A stretch of DNA of 64,000 nucleotides from Bacteroidetes bacterium UBA2475 (GCA_002342065.1 DDPF01000013.1:62001-126000), one strand, 5' to 3'. Numbered from the stretch's first letter, positions 53,252 to 62,335 are shown. Translations and numbers: made by a program. The notes: a model not told the origin generated them from the sequence alone.

Positions 53252-53283
53252 TTTGTAATAAACTTTTAAAATGTCTAAATTAG
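53252..53283 (+). promoter_or_regulatory. Predicted promoter of fur-STAS
   Basis: TTTG (53252-53255), 20 bp, then TAAATTAG, matching the Bacteroidota TTTG-N19..21-TAnnTTTG pattern except one base of the -7 box. It ends 10 bp before the fur ATG. Confidence 0.45.
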
Positions 53284-53293
53284 AATCGCAGAT

Positions 53294-53764
53294 ATGAGCC
53301 AGGAGACAAAAGACGCCGTAAATAAAATTTTAACTGAATACTTGGAAAAACAACAGCACCGTAAAACCGCTGAACGTTTTGCCATTTTAAATGAAATTTA
53401 TTCGCACGACGGACATTTTGATATTGAACAACTCTATCTGATGATGAAAAATAAAAAATATAGGGTGAGCAGGGCAACTTTATATAACAATATTGAGATT
53501 CTTTTAGATGCCGGATTGGTTATTAAACATCAGTTTGGTAAGAACATGGCTCAATTTGAAAAAGCTTATAAATACAAACAACATGATCATTTGATCTGTA
53601 CCGATTGCGAAAAAGTATTTGAATTTTGTGATCCCAGGATCCAGCAGATACAACGCTCGGCGCAGGATATGCTCAATTTTGATATAATTAATCATTCGCT
53701 CAATTTTTTTGCAAAGTGCAGAGATCTAAAAGAAAAAGGCGTTTGTGAACATTTAAAAAAATAA
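53294..53764 (+). CDS. Fur-family metal-dependent repressor
   Basis: 156 residues. The N-terminal winged helix is clear (RKTAERFAILNEIYSHDGHFDIEQLYLMM, SRATLYNNIEILLDAGLV). The dimerisation domain holds metal-binding HDHLICTDC and a C-terminal pair, CRDLKEKGVC, the structural zinc cysteines. It could be Fur (iron) or PerR (peroxide); I see no PerR-specific Asp replacement that would decide. It is followed 4 bp later by a STAS-domain gene, a pairing seen in other Bacteroidota. Confidence 0.88.
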   Translation: MSQETKDAVNKILTEYLEKQQHRKTAERFAILNEIYSHDGHFDIEQLYLMMKNKKYRVSRATLYNNIEILLDAGLVIKHQFGKNMAQFEKAYKYKQHDHLICTDCEKVFEFCDPRIQQIQRSAQDMLNFDIINHSLNFFAKCRDLKEKGVCEHLKK

Positions 53765-53768
53765 TATT

Positions 53769-54116
53769 ATGGTTTTTGATTTTACAGTTGACAAAAAAGA
53801 GAATCACGCAGTTATTACAATTGTTGGTAATCTAATAGAAAAAGGTCAGGCCACACCTTTACTCGAAAAGGCAGAAGAATTAGTAACCGAAGGTTGTACC
53901 AAATGGGCCATTGATATGGAAAAACTAATTTATATGAACAGTAGTGGATTAAATACGTTGATCCAGCTTTTAACCAAGGCTCGCGTAGCAGGCGGTGAGG
54001 CTGTTCTGTTTAACATGAATAAAAAAATAAGTGAACTGATCTTAATTACAAAATTAAATACATTGTTCAAGGTTTCTGAAAGCAAAGCCGACGCTTTTAA
54101 GTTACTCGAAATTTAG
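53769..54116 (+). CDS. STAS-domain anti-sigma factor antagonist
   Basis: 115 residues making one STAS fold (VITIVGNLIEKGQATPLLEKAEEL, then KWAIDMEKLIYMNSSGLNTLIQLL). The SpoIIAA-type phosphorylation serine is S58 or S59 in MNSSGLNTL. Antagonists of this type bind anti-sigma kinases and release sigma when unphosphorylated. It lies 4 bp after fur, so stress or metal input may couple to partner-switching. The matching kinase (RsbW/SpoIIAB type) is not in this window; a SpoIIE-type phosphatase is encoded at 57288. Confidence 0.88.
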   Translation: MVFDFTVDKKENHAVITIVGNLIEKGQATPLLEKAEELVTEGCTKWAIDMEKLIYMNSSGLNTLIQLLTKARVAGGEAVLFNMNKKISELILITKLNTLFKVSESKADAFKLLEI

Positions 54117-54122
54117 TTTATT

Positions 54123-54271
54123 TTGGTTCCAGAGGAACCAAACAATTAAAGAAAAATTACATTATAGTTTTATTACCCTGGAAGGGTAAAACAATTTAAT
54201 GTTCGGCTCCTCCGGAGCCGTTATACTTTACTTCTTGCCTTTTTAAATGATATCTTGCCCCGCTGGGGCAA
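54123..54271. repeat. Array of four 7-bp-arm, 3-nt-loop palindromes
   Basis: Four hairpins: TGGTTCC-AGA-GGAACCA (54123-54141, arms up to 8 bp), TTACCCT-GGA-AGGGTAA (54173-54189), CGGCTCC-TCC-GGAGCCG (54204-54220) and TTGCCCC-GCT-GGGGCAA (54255-54271). Each has perfect arms and a three-base centre, but the four sequences are unrelated. Centre-to-centre distances are 49, 31 and 51 bp. The array fills the convergent gap between the STAS and TlpA genes. It resembles REP clusters of the Bacteroidota. Confidence 0.75.
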
Positions 54272-54284
54272 CAAAAACATTCTA

Positions 54285-54764
54285 TCATTTTCTTTCTACA
54301 TCTGCCAAATGTTTTTGTAATTCGGCAAGATGCATTTTCTTCTCTATAAAAACTTTACCGTCTTTATTTTTAAATAAGGTGGCAGGAATAGCCCCAGTCC
54401 AGCTTTTTTCGATCTTATTTATAAAATCATTACCGTTTATCTCGTCCAGTAAAACGCATTCCATTTTAATATTGTGGCTCTTTAAAAAAGGGTTTACTTT
54501 CTTTTCAATATCTTCTTTAAAATCTAAACTCACCAAAAGTATTTTTACTTTAGAGATCTTTGATAAGCTATCAAACGAAGGTAGTTCTGCAACACAAGGT
54601 TTGCACCAGGTAGCCCAAAAATTTATAATATAAGTTGTATCAGGATTATTTATCCTGTTCACTAATCCGTCTATTTTATATACTCTGCTTACGGTTTGTG
54701 CTTTGCCGTTAAACAGAAAAAATATAAAACTAAGGATTATGAAGTTTCTGAAGCCGGTAATCAT
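54285..54764 (-). CDS. TlpA-like thioredoxin
   Basis: 159 residues with an N-terminal signal segment (ending GKAQ). The active-site motif WCKPC has C54 and C57, preceded by YIINFWATW, a typical TlpA/ResA start. The later cis-Pro region (GAIPATLFKNKDG) is present. It is periplasmic and probably keeps cytochrome c or cupredoxin cysteines reduced, or serves copper-site maturation beside SCO. Its ATG lies inside the end of the SCO gene (35-bp overlap), so the two are co-translated. Confidence 0.88.
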   Translation of the reverse strand: MITGFRNFIILSFIFFLFNGKAQTVSRVYKIDGLVNRINNPDTTYIINFWATWCKPCVAELPSFDSLSKISKVKILLVSLDFKEDIEKKVNPFLKSHNIKMECVLLDEINGNDFINKIEKSWTGAIPATLFKNKDGKVFIEKKMHLAELQKHLADVERK

Positions 54765-55404
54765 GATCCTGTTTTAATAATTTTATTTCCATTATAAGGC
54801 GGTTAATTTCAAGGCTATCTGTGCCATCATAAAAACCTCGGATATGGCCCATGTCGTCTATCAAAGCAAAATTTTGAGTGTGTATAAAATCTTCACCATC
54901 GCCGTTACCTTCCTCTGCATTTAAAACATATCCTTTCCTTGCCAACTCATAAAGTTTAGGCTTTTCTCCTGTTAAAAACAACCATTTTTTATCGGTTACT
55001 CCATGCACTTTAGCATATTCCATTAATACCGCAACGCTGTCAGTTTCCGGATCTACTGTATGCGAAAGGATCATGAACTCAGGTTCGTTCTTAAACTCTT
55101 TGTAAACGCGCTCTAAATTGGTATTCATGATGGGACAAATACTTTGGCAGGTTGTAAAAAAGTATTCTGTCACATAGATCTTGCCATCGACCGTTTTTTT
55201 GGTAACTTTTTCATTAAACTGGTTGGTAAACTCAAAATCGGGAATAGAATGGTAGGTAGTATCGTTAACTTTTAAAGCCTTTTTCGGACCAAAATATGGC
55301 AATTCCCTCAAAGGCGCATTATCTTTCTCCCTTAAAAAGAACCAAACAATAAAAATTAAAGGAATTAAAATTAACAGCCAATAATAATTAAATTTACCTT
55401 TCAT
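54730..55404 (-). CDS. SCO1/SenC copper chaperone-like protein
   Basis: 224 residues anchored by an N-terminal membrane segment (about 8-24). The copper/thiol motif is CQSIC at C86 and C90; a conserved His lies later near FIHTQNF. Other SCO features are TEYFFTTC and ILSHTVDPETD. It is predicted to deliver copper to cytochrome c oxidase or act as a thiol oxidoreductase in the periplasm. The minus-strand promoter lies inside the start of the divergent potassium channel gene. It is cotranscribed with the TlpA gene. Confidence 0.92.
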   Translation of the reverse strand: MKGKFNYYWLLILIPLIFIVWFFLREKDNAPLRELPYFGPKKALKVNDTTYHSIPDFEFTNQFNEKVTKKTVDGKIYVTEYFFTTCQSICPIMNTNLERVYKEFKNEPEFMILSHTVDPETDSVAVLMEYAKVHGVTDKKWLFLTGEKPKLYELARKGYVLNAEEGNGDGEDFIHTQNFALIDDMGHIRGFYDGTDSLEINRLIMEIKLLKQDHDYRLQKLHNP

Positions 55405-55408
55405 TTGG

Positions 55409-55441
55409 CAAAGTTACATAATAAAGGAATTTAATGGCAAT
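55409..55441 (-). promoter_or_regulatory. Predicted promoter of the SCO-TlpA operon
   Basis: On the minus strand, ATTG (complement of 55438-55441), 21 bp, then TAACTTTG (complement of 55409-55416), an exact TAnnTTTG. The ATG is 4 bp downstream. The -33 element lies within the first codons of the potassium channel gene, so the two divergent genes may interfere with each other. Confidence 0.45.
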
Positions 55442-56363
55442 TTTTAAAAATAAAGAAGAACGTGAATTAGGTTTTGGTTCGAAGAACTATAACAACCGGG
55501 TTAGGTTTTTAGGCAGCGACGGGAAGATAAACGTCCACCGCGCTGGTTTAGGCATTGGAAACGTGGATGTTTACCATTGGCTTATTACTACTTCAAAAAC
55601 AACCCTGGTACTTGTAATTATTTCGGGTTACATTTTAGTGAATTTAATTTTCGCAATTGTTTATTTTATGGTGGGACCAGAGAATTTTGGAGGACTTGAC
55701 GCTGTAACCTCTGCGCAACAATTTATGAACCTTTTCTTTTTTAGCGCGCAAACTATTACCACTTTGGGCTATGGTCACATTTATCCTGTGGGAAATGCTG
55801 CCAGTATTGCGGCCGCGGTTGAATCTTTATTGGGATTATTATCATTTGCTTTGGCGACAGGGGTTTTGTATGGACGTTTCTCGCGACCACAGGCGCATCT
55901 TTTGTATAGTAAAAATATTCTTATTTCTCCTTACAAAAATATAACAGGCATAATGTTCAGGATCGCAAACCGCAAACAATACGAGCTGATAGAGTCTGAA
56001 GCAAGTGTGACTATTACACTAAACAACCCTGAAACAAAAAAACGGGAATTCATAAATTTAAAACTGGAAATAAGCCGCATTAATTTTTTATCGTTAAGCT
56101 GGACAATTGTTCATCCTGTTGACGAAGAGAGTCCTTTGTATGGCTTGACACGAAAAGATTTTGAAGAAAGAGATGTTGAGTTTATTATTTTAATGAAAGC
56201 TATAAACGATACCTATTCGCAAACCGTTTATTCTCGTAATTCATACAAAGCAGAAGATATTGTGGAGAACGCTAAATTTAAACCTTTGGTACCAGAAGTA
56301 AATAAACGCGGACAATTGCGACTAAATGTAACAGATATTCATAACTACGATATTGTATCTTAA
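55434..56363 (+). CDS. Inward-rectifier (Kir-type) potassium channel
   Basis: 309 residues. Two membrane helices (about 58-80 and 120-145) flank a pore loop carrying the selectivity filter TLGYG (TITTLGYGHIYP). An amphipathic 'slide' region lies before the first helix, and the C-terminal ~160 residues match the cytoplasmic IRK beta domain (GIMFRIANRKQYELIESEASVTITL; INFLSLSWTIVHPVDEESPLYG). Prokaryotic Kir channels of the KirBac group have this order. It sets potassium permeability at the inner membrane; the ligand or regulator is unknown. Confidence 0.93.
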   Translation: MAIFKNKEERELGFGSKNYNNRVRFLGSDGKINVHRAGLGIGNVDVYHWLITTSKTTLVLVIISGYILVNLIFAIVYFMVGPENFGGLDAVTSAQQFMNLFFFSAQTITTLGYGHIYPVGNAASIAAAVESLLGLLSFALATGVLYGRFSRPQAHLLYSKNILISPYKNITGIMFRIANRKQYELIESEASVTITLNNPETKKREFINLKLEISRINFLSLSWTIVHPVDEESPLYGLTRKDFEERDVEFIILMKAINDTYSQTVYSRNSYKAEDIVENAKFKPLVPEVNKRGQLRLNVTDIHNYDIVS

Positions 56364-56411
56364 AAAATAGAGTATAAACCATTTGTTGATTAAGAAGATA
56401 AAATTGGAAGA

Positions 56412-57266
56412 TTAGTACAAAGCTAATCCAAGTTTAATCCCAAAACTATTGCTTACACCATATTTTGTAATTAAATCTGCTTTTACCATACTGTCAAAAC
56501 GCTTGCCATCAAATTCTGCATCTTTAAGATTGAGTTGTTCATAATAAAAACTTATTGTAATAAGTTTCCAAAAATCTTTTTCAACTGGATTTTGCAGGTC
56601 CATATATGAATTTTTAAAAAGTGCATATGGCTTAAAAGAAATATCTGCAGAATAGTTTGATGTTAAATGAAACCATACGTTTTCTGCTTTACCTTCACTA
56701 ATATATTCGTTTCCATAAGTCCCAAAGATTGGATAACCGCGGTATCCCTTTTTTAATGTAACAAAAACACCTCCATACTTTTGTGGAAAAAGAGAAAGCA
56801 TGACGCCAATATTACCATAATAATTTCCCCAAAAACCTTTTCTAGTTACATTATTAAATGCATCTCTTACAGCGTAGGCCTGAACGGAATCTTTTGTAGT
56901 AGGATATTCAGTAATAAAATTGTCGTTGAAATCTTTTAGAAATACACTTGAAAAATTCTGTTGTGTAAAGCCTTTTACACCTTTAAGTTCAACATAAATG
57001 CCCAGGATATGTTTATTTGTAAAGAATCTGGCAAGATTAAACCCTGCTGAAGGATGTAGCCCTCCTGTTTTAAAGGATTTTATCCAGGGACAATGCAAAT
57101 ATTGCCAACCAAAAGTAAATAATCTTGCTTGCGAAGTATTATTTGGTAAAAGAAGAAAATTTAAATATTTATTTTTAAAAGAAAGTTTTGTAGAGTCTGG
57201 TATATTTGATTGTGCATTTAAAAAGATAGAGGTAATAATAAATATTGAAGCAAGTAATTTTCTCAT
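56412..57266 (-). CDS. Exported outer-membrane-like hypothetical protein
   Basis: The start used is the ATG at 57266 (MRKLLASIFIITSIFLNAQ, a signal peptide); an in-frame ATG at 57281 adds five residues. 284 residues with many aromatic strand-like segments (LFTFGWQYLHCPWIKSFKTG, LGIYVELKGVKGF, YGVSNSFGIKLGLALY at the very end). The aromatic C-terminal residue suits an outer-membrane barrel. Family unknown. It follows the SpoIIE-phosphatase gene by about 6 to 21 bp and is probably co-transcribed with it. Confidence 0.65.
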   Translation of the reverse strand: MRKLLASIFIITSIFLNAQSNIPDSTKLSFKNKYLNFLLLPNNTSQARLFTFGWQYLHCPWIKSFKTGGLHPSAGFNLARFFTNKHILGIYVELKGVKGFTQQNFSSVFLKDFNDNFITEYPTTKDSVQAYAVRDAFNNVTRKGFWGNYYGNIGVMLSLFPQKYGGVFVTLKKGYRGYPIFGTYGNEYISEGKAENVWFHLTSNYSADISFKPYALFKNSYMDLQNPVEKDFWKLITISFYYEQLNLKDAEFDGKRFDSMVKADLITKYGVSNSFGIKLGLALY

Positions 57267-57287
57267 TTTAGCTACTCTCAATTTCTA

Positions 57288-59612
57288 TTAAACCTTAACA
57301 CCAATAACCAAAATATCATCTATCTGCTCGTTCTCACCTTTCCATTTATCAAAAAAATCAGCAAGATAATTTTTCTGATCTTTTAAACTTTTTTCGTTTA
57401 TAGAAACTAAAAGGTCTTTAAAATTTTTGGTCATTAATTTTTTAGAATTATCGCCACCAAACTGGTCGGCAAAACCATCACTAAATAAAAAGAAGATATC
57501 GTCTTTTTGTAATTCTATCTGGTGATTTTCAAATATCTGTTCATCGGGCGTTAAGCCGCCAATAGAGCACTTGGTAGCTTTGTGTTCAGTTAATACTTTG
57601 GTACTATTATTTATTACCCATAACGGCCTGTTGGCGCCGGCATATTCAATGGTTATTTTTTTATCGCCATCTTTAATTATCGGCAAGGTGCAAAGCGATA
57701 GGTCCATACCATCGCGTGTGGCATTTAAATTATCTCCTGACTGACGTAAAGCACCTTTTACACCAAGATTTAATTGCTTTAATATTTCTCCAGGTGTTGA
57801 TGATTCTTCGATGGCATCTTTTAATTTCTCCATGCCTATCATACTCATAAAGGCACCTGGTACACCGTGGCCAGTACAATCAACCGCTGCAAAAATTATT
57901 TTGTTCTGGTCTTTAGCATATTTATTTGAGAAGAAATAAAAATCACCACTCACAATATCTTTTGATTTATAAAAAATGAAATAATCCTTTAAGTAGGGAT
58001 CGATCTCTGAGTTAGGAGGCAAAATAGCATTCTGTATACGCTTTGCGTAAATAATACTTTGCATGGTCTCCTGGTTCTTTTCTTCAATTAAACGGCTTTT
58101 TTCTTCTATCTCACCTTTTTGCAGATTGATCTCAACGGCTTGTTTAGCCAGTAAAGCATTCGCCTTTTTTTTCTGCATGATGTTGCGGATCAAAAAGAAA
58201 GAGAAGAGGGCGATTACGAAAAAACCTCCCAATAAATAATTAAATACTTTTTTACGCTCAGCAATTTCCTGTTCTCTTATTTTCTTTTCCTTATTGGCAA
58301 CGTTCAATTCTTTTTGCGACATTTCTGTTAGATATTTTTCTTTAAAGATCTTTTCTTTTGCATCTTTTAATTGTTTTTCCTGCAAAATACCTTCCATTTG
58401 CTGTTGGCGGGTAATGATCTTTAAATTCTCAATTTCTCTGGCACGTTTCTCTGCTTCGAGTTTTTTTTCAAGTATCTCTTTTTCTTTTTCGATAAATAAG
58501 AGACCTTTTATTTTTTTATCCTGTTCAAACAATGCGAGTTCATTCGCTTTTTTTTCTGCCTCTAATTTTTTGGCAAGCAATTCATTTTCTTTTTCCTTAA
58601 TTAATGCTTGTTGCAGGTCTTGCTCTTTTTTAAGCATTTCAATTTCTTTCAGCTTATTTTCAGACTGCATCCTTAAATTATCTATTTCAAGTTTTTTATT
58701 GCTTTCCATGGTAGAAGCCACAAGCAACTGTGTAGTAGCGCTTATATCCTTCAATTGTTTTTTAAACAAATGTTCGTAAGAACCATCAGCGTTAAATTCT
58801 TTTTTCTTTTTATTGAAATAGATCTTGTTAGAAGGTTTATTAATAATGAAACCCAAAACGTCTTTTGTTGCACCTGTGGCAAAGTTATCGCTTAACGAAA
58901 CCTTCCAGTTATTTAAATTGTAAGCTACAGGATCGGAAACGTTAGTTGTCTTAGTACTTATGAGAATAGAATTCTTAAGAAAACCCTTTTTATTGAAATG
59001 GATAATGTATTCTGATTGAAGCGCCAATTTTAAATTAAAAGTACCATCAGCTCCCAAAGTTTGTTTTGATACTGTAAGGTCGTAATTATCAATAACTACT
59101 TCAACATCTTCTAAAGGCTTGCCATTCCTTGTTACCTGGCCTGAGAAGTTGAGAACTGAAGTTTTTGTATCTTCTGCATCCTTAGAAAAGGACTCTTCTT
59201 TATCATTGTAAAAAGTTATTTTACCACGCCATTGATTATCTTTTAATGTACCTTCTTGTTTTAGTTTACCTCTTTCGGTATAGAATTTGGTTTTACCATT
59301 GGCAATTCCATTCTCATAAGTTACTTCGCTTTTAATTTTATTGGTATTGGTATGGTAAGTTTTCCAAAGGCCATTTTTTAAGTTGTCCTTAAAAAAGCCA
59401 TCCTCAACTATCTGGTTATGCTTTAATAATTTGTTCTTAATGCCTTTGCTGTCTCTCCCAAAATAGATCCAGCGACCTTGTCTATCACCATTCTTGTCAG
59501 TTTTATTAATAGTGTCTCCTAAAAAAAGGTCAAATTCTGTTTTGCTTTTTTGGGCCCTTAGCTGGCTTAAGCCTATGATAAGGAGAAATAATATGGAGAT
59601 CTTTAGTTTCAA
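57288..59612 (-). CDS. SpoIIE-type protein phosphatase with exported MORN-like sensor region
   Basis: 774 residues. A signal peptide (MKLKISILFLLIIGLSQLRAQ) is followed by MORN-variant repeats at about 55-130 (GFFKDNLKNGLWKTYH), a carboxypeptidase-regulatory-like beta domain at 150-230, a long coiled coil rich in EKEILEKKLEAEKRA (300-460), one membrane helix at about 475-495 (YLLGGFFVIALFSFFLI), and a cytoplasmic PP2C/SpoIIE domain (FAAVDCTGHGVPGAFMSM, YAGANRPLWVI, FLFSDGFADQFGG). It should dephosphorylate a STAS protein in response to a periplasmic signal. The STAS protein at 53769 is a candidate, by inference. Confidence 0.9.
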   Translation of the reverse strand: MKLKISILFLLIIGLSQLRAQKSKTEFDLFLGDTINKTDKNGDRQGRWIYFGRDSKGIKNKLLKHNQIVEDGFFKDNLKNGLWKTYHTNTNKIKSEVTYENGIANGKTKFYTERGKLKQEGTLKDNQWRGKITFYNDKEESFSKDAEDTKTSVLNFSGQVTRNGKPLEDVEVVIDNYDLTVSKQTLGADGTFNLKLALQSEYIIHFNKKGFLKNSILISTKTTNVSDPVAYNLNNWKVSLSDNFATGATKDVLGFIINKPSNKIYFNKKKKEFNADGSYEHLFKKQLKDISATTQLLVASTMESNKKLEIDNLRMQSENKLKEIEMLKKEQDLQQALIKEKENELLAKKLEAEKKANELALFEQDKKIKGLLFIEKEKEILEKKLEAEKRAREIENLKIITRQQQMEGILQEKQLKDAKEKIFKEKYLTEMSQKELNVANKEKKIREQEIAERKKVFNYLLGGFFVIALFSFFLIRNIMQKKKANALLAKQAVEINLQKGEIEEKSRLIEEKNQETMQSIIYAKRIQNAILPPNSEIDPYLKDYFIFYKSKDIVSGDFYFFSNKYAKDQNKIIFAAVDCTGHGVPGAFMSMIGMEKLKDAIEESSTPGEILKQLNLGVKGALRQSGDNLNATRDGMDLSLCTLPIIKDGDKKITIEYAGANRPLWVINNSTKVLTEHKATKCSIGGLTPDEQIFENHQIELQKDDIFFLFSDGFADQFGGDNSKKLMTKNFKDLLVSINEKSLKDQKNYLADFFDKWKGENEQIDDILVIGVKV

Positions 59613-59694
59613 TTAATTATTTGAACAAATAAAGATAGTTATAAATCTATGAAGAAAAAAGAGGCAGTTTGAAGTCTTATTTCCTTATATAAGA

Positions 59695-60843
59695 TCACAT
59701 AAAAACCGATTGTACCTGCTCACGTAAATTGTAATGATTGCTCATTACCTCGCCGTAAGCCCCGGCAGTTCTGATCGCCATTAAATTGCCTCGCTCGGTT
59801 AATGGTAATTCAACTGCTTTTCCAAAACAATCGCTGCTTTCGCAAATAGGTCCAACAATATCATATTTTGTAGTAGTTGGCTGACCTACTTTAGATATAT
59901 TTTCGATCTTATGATAAGCCTGGTAAAGCGCCGGACGGATCAATTCGGTCATGCCTGCATCTAAAATAGCGAAATTGGTATTGATGCCATTTTTAATATA
60001 AAGCACACGCGATATTAAACTGCCACATTGGGCAATAATAGAACGACCTAATTCAAAATGTATCTGTTGAGAAGGTTCTAATTCCAGGAACTGTTTAAAA
60101 ATAGCGAAATAACTGTTAAAGTCAACAACTGCCTTTGTTTCGGGCTGATGATAATCAACACCCAAACCACCACCTAAATTAATATGTGGTAGCAAAAATC
60201 CTTTTTGTATGAACCATTTATTTATTTCGTTGGCACGAATGCATAAATTTTTAAACGGGTTAAGATCCTGTATCTGCGATCCAATATGAAAATGCAGGCC
60301 AGTGAAGTTTAAATTTGATAAAGTTTTTAAAACTTCTAAAACTGCGTCAAACTCGTAAGGGTTAATTCCAAATTTATTTTCTTCAAGACCTGTTGTAATG
60401 TATTTATGGGTGTAAGCGTCTACATTAGGATTGATACGCAAAGCAATATTGGCCTTGGTATTTTTATTTTTAGCTAATTGATCTATCACTTTTAATTCGT
60501 GAATACTTTCTACATTAAAACAAAAGATAGAATTATCCAAGGCAAAATTTATTTCCTTATCGCTTTTACCCACACCTGCAAAAGCAATATCAGTATTTTT
60601 AAAATTACACTCGAGCGCGCGTTTCACTTCGTTTCCACTAACACAATCTGCACCTAATCCTGCATTTCTGATCATTTCTAGCAGAGTAGGGTGCGCATTT
60701 GCTTTTAATGCGTAATGAATATGATAATGTGCCGGAACCGCTTTTTGTAATTCCTCTAGAGTCTTCTTTAAAAGGCTTAGGTCGTAGAAATAGAAAGGTG
60801 TTTCGAGTGAGCTAAAATGATCTATATGTTTTTGAGTGAACAT
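59695..60843 (-). CDS. lysA: Diaminopimelate decarboxylase
   Basis: 382 residues. The last step of lysine synthesis, decarboxylating meso-diaminopimelate. PLP Lys is K47 (HYALKANAH). Other signatures: HFHIGSQIQD, NLGGGLGVDY and the cross-dimer CESSDCFGK. The fold-type III barrel and C-terminal beta domain are complete. It follows lysC with a 6-bp gap, so the pathway's first and last enzymes are made together. Confidence 0.95.
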   Translation of the reverse strand: MFTQKHIDHFSSLETPFYFYDLSLLKKTLEELQKAVPAHYHIHYALKANAHPTLLEMIRNAGLGADCVSGNEVKRALECNFKNTDIAFAGVGKSDKEINFALDNSIFCFNVESIHELKVIDQLAKNKNTKANIALRINPNVDAYTHKYITTGLEENKFGINPYEFDAVLEVLKTLSNLNFTGLHFHIGSQIQDLNPFKNLCIRANEINKWFIQKGFLLPHINLGGGLGVDYHQPETKAVVDFNSYFAIFKQFLELEPSQQIHFELGRSIIAQCGSLISRVLYIKNGINTNFAILDAGMTELIRPALYQAYHKIENISKVGQPTTTKYDIVGPICESSDCFGKAVELPLTERGNLMAIRTAGAYGEVMSNHYNLREQVQSVFM

Positions 60844-60849
60844 TTTGTA

Positions 60850-62172
60850 TTAATTATAATTAAACAATCCTTTATTTAACGCTTTTAAAGCATCGTTCTT
60901 TAAATTTCCATTTACCAAAACAGAAATGTTATGCGAGCTTCCACCATAGGAAACCATTCGTAAAGGAATATCTTTTAGCGCTTCTAAAACCTTGTTTGCA
61001 TAGCCGGGTTGATCTTTTGGTAACTGACCAACAATACAAATAATGGTTTGATCCTCGTCAATTTCTACCTGCGAAATTTCTTTAAGGTCCTTTAAAATTT
61101 CTTTTAAGTTCTTCGAATTATCTATTGTTAAAGACACTGCAACTTCAGAAGTAGTGATCATATCAATAGAGGTTTTGTAGCGTTCAAAAATTTCGAAAAC
61201 GGCGCGCAAAAAACCGTGGGCTAAAAGCATGCGGTCGCTTTTTATATTTATGGCAGTGATACCATCTTTTGCGGCAACCGCTTTTATTCCTTCTTTAGTA
61301 TTTAAGTTTGCTATCAATGTTCCGTTTGCTTCGGGCTGCATGGTATTTTTTAATCTTACAGGAATATTACGTTTTTGTGCGGGTAAAATGCAGGTTGGAT
61401 GCAGGATTTTTGCGCCAAAATAAGCTAACTCGGCAGCTTCGTCAAAACTTAATTCGCTAATAGGATGTGTTTTGTTTACAATGCGCGGATCGTTATTGTG
61501 CATGCCGTCGATATCTGTCCAGATCTGTACTTCGGGGCTTCTGATGGCTGCACCAATAATAGAGGCTGTGTAATCGCTGCCGCCGCGTTTTAAATTATCA
61601 ATTTCGCCAAAAGCATTACGGCAAATGTAACCTTGTGTAATAAATAATTTTTGGCCTTTGTGTTTGTTTATTTCTTCAAGAATATATTTTTCTATGTATT
61701 CAATATTTGGTTCATCATTCTCGTCAATGCGCATAAAATTAAGTGCAGGTAGTAATACTGACTCAATATCAATTTCTTCGAGATAATAATGGAAGAGGGC
61801 AGTGCTTAATAATTCGCCTTGTGCTAAAATTGCTTTTTCTTCGTTGGCGGTAAACATATCTAAAGTAAAAGCAGTAATGTAGCTAAAGTGATTTTCAATT
61901 AAGTTCTTGGCTTTTTCTAAACTTGTTTCTTTGCTGTAAAGTGCTTTTATTTCGGTAAAATATTTTTCTTTTAAAGCGTTTATTTGTTTGGTTGCCTGTT
62001 CTACATTTTTACCATAAAGTGAATTACAAATTTCTACCAAAGAATTGGTTGTACCACTCATGGCGCTTAATACAACGATCTTTGGCGTATCGTTAACGGT
62101 TAATTTTACAAGGTCTTTTATTCTTTGGGCAGAACCCACACTTGTGCCACCAAATTTTAATACAAGTAACAT
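60850..62172 (-). CDS. lysC: Aspartate kinase
   Basis: 440 residues, a monofunctional aspartokinase that starts the lysine/threonine/methionine branch. The N-terminus carries KFGGTSVGS (residues 6-14), and RGGSDYTASIIGAA marks the active site. Two ACT domains follow (about 300-440; MITTSEVAVSLTIDN, CIVGQLPKDQPGYANKVLEAL), the site of feedback inhibition, probably by lysine. There is no homoserine dehydrogenase fusion. It is first in the lysC-lysA operon. Confidence 0.94.
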   Translation of the reverse strand: MLLVLKFGGTSVGSAQRIKDLVKLTVNDTPKIVVLSAMSGTTNSLVEICNSLYGKNVEQATKQINALKEKYFTEIKALYSKETSLEKAKNLIENHFSYITAFTLDMFTANEEKAILAQGELLSTALFHYYLEEIDIESVLLPALNFMRIDENDEPNIEYIEKYILEEINKHKGQKLFITQGYICRNAFGEIDNLKRGGSDYTASIIGAAIRSPEVQIWTDIDGMHNNDPRIVNKTHPISELSFDEAAELAYFGAKILHPTCILPAQKRNIPVRLKNTMQPEANGTLIANLNTKEGIKAVAAKDGITAINIKSDRMLLAHGFLRAVFEIFERYKTSIDMITTSEVAVSLTIDNSKNLKEILKDLKEISQVEIDEDQTIICIVGQLPKDQPGYANKVLEALKDIPLRMVSYGGSSHNISVLVNGNLKNDALKALNKGLFNYN

Positions 62173-62335
62173 AGTTGTTTATTTTTTAATAAGATGATTG
62201 ATAAATTTAATTTCGGGTGTAAGAGAGACCGTAGCTCTCAAATAATTATTTAATGGCATGAGGCCATTTACATTTACACTTTATCTTAAAATTAAATTTC
62301 ATTTCGGGTAACAAAGGAAAAAAAATCTTTAAGAT
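62173..62335. other. 163-bp spacer between ispE and lysC
   Basis: Non-coding. It contains two small hairpins, GAGAGACCGTAGCTCTC and AATGGC-ATGAG-GCCATT, and two related words, TTTCGGGTGTAA and TTTCGGGTAACAA. It is a likely ispE terminator and/or lysC leader; no clear lysine riboswitch was recognised. Confidence 0.35.

Noticed and set aside
62173..62335. Lysine riboswitch before lysC
   Set aside because: The spacer is only 163 bp, also has to end ispE, and the conserved L-box core was not recognised.
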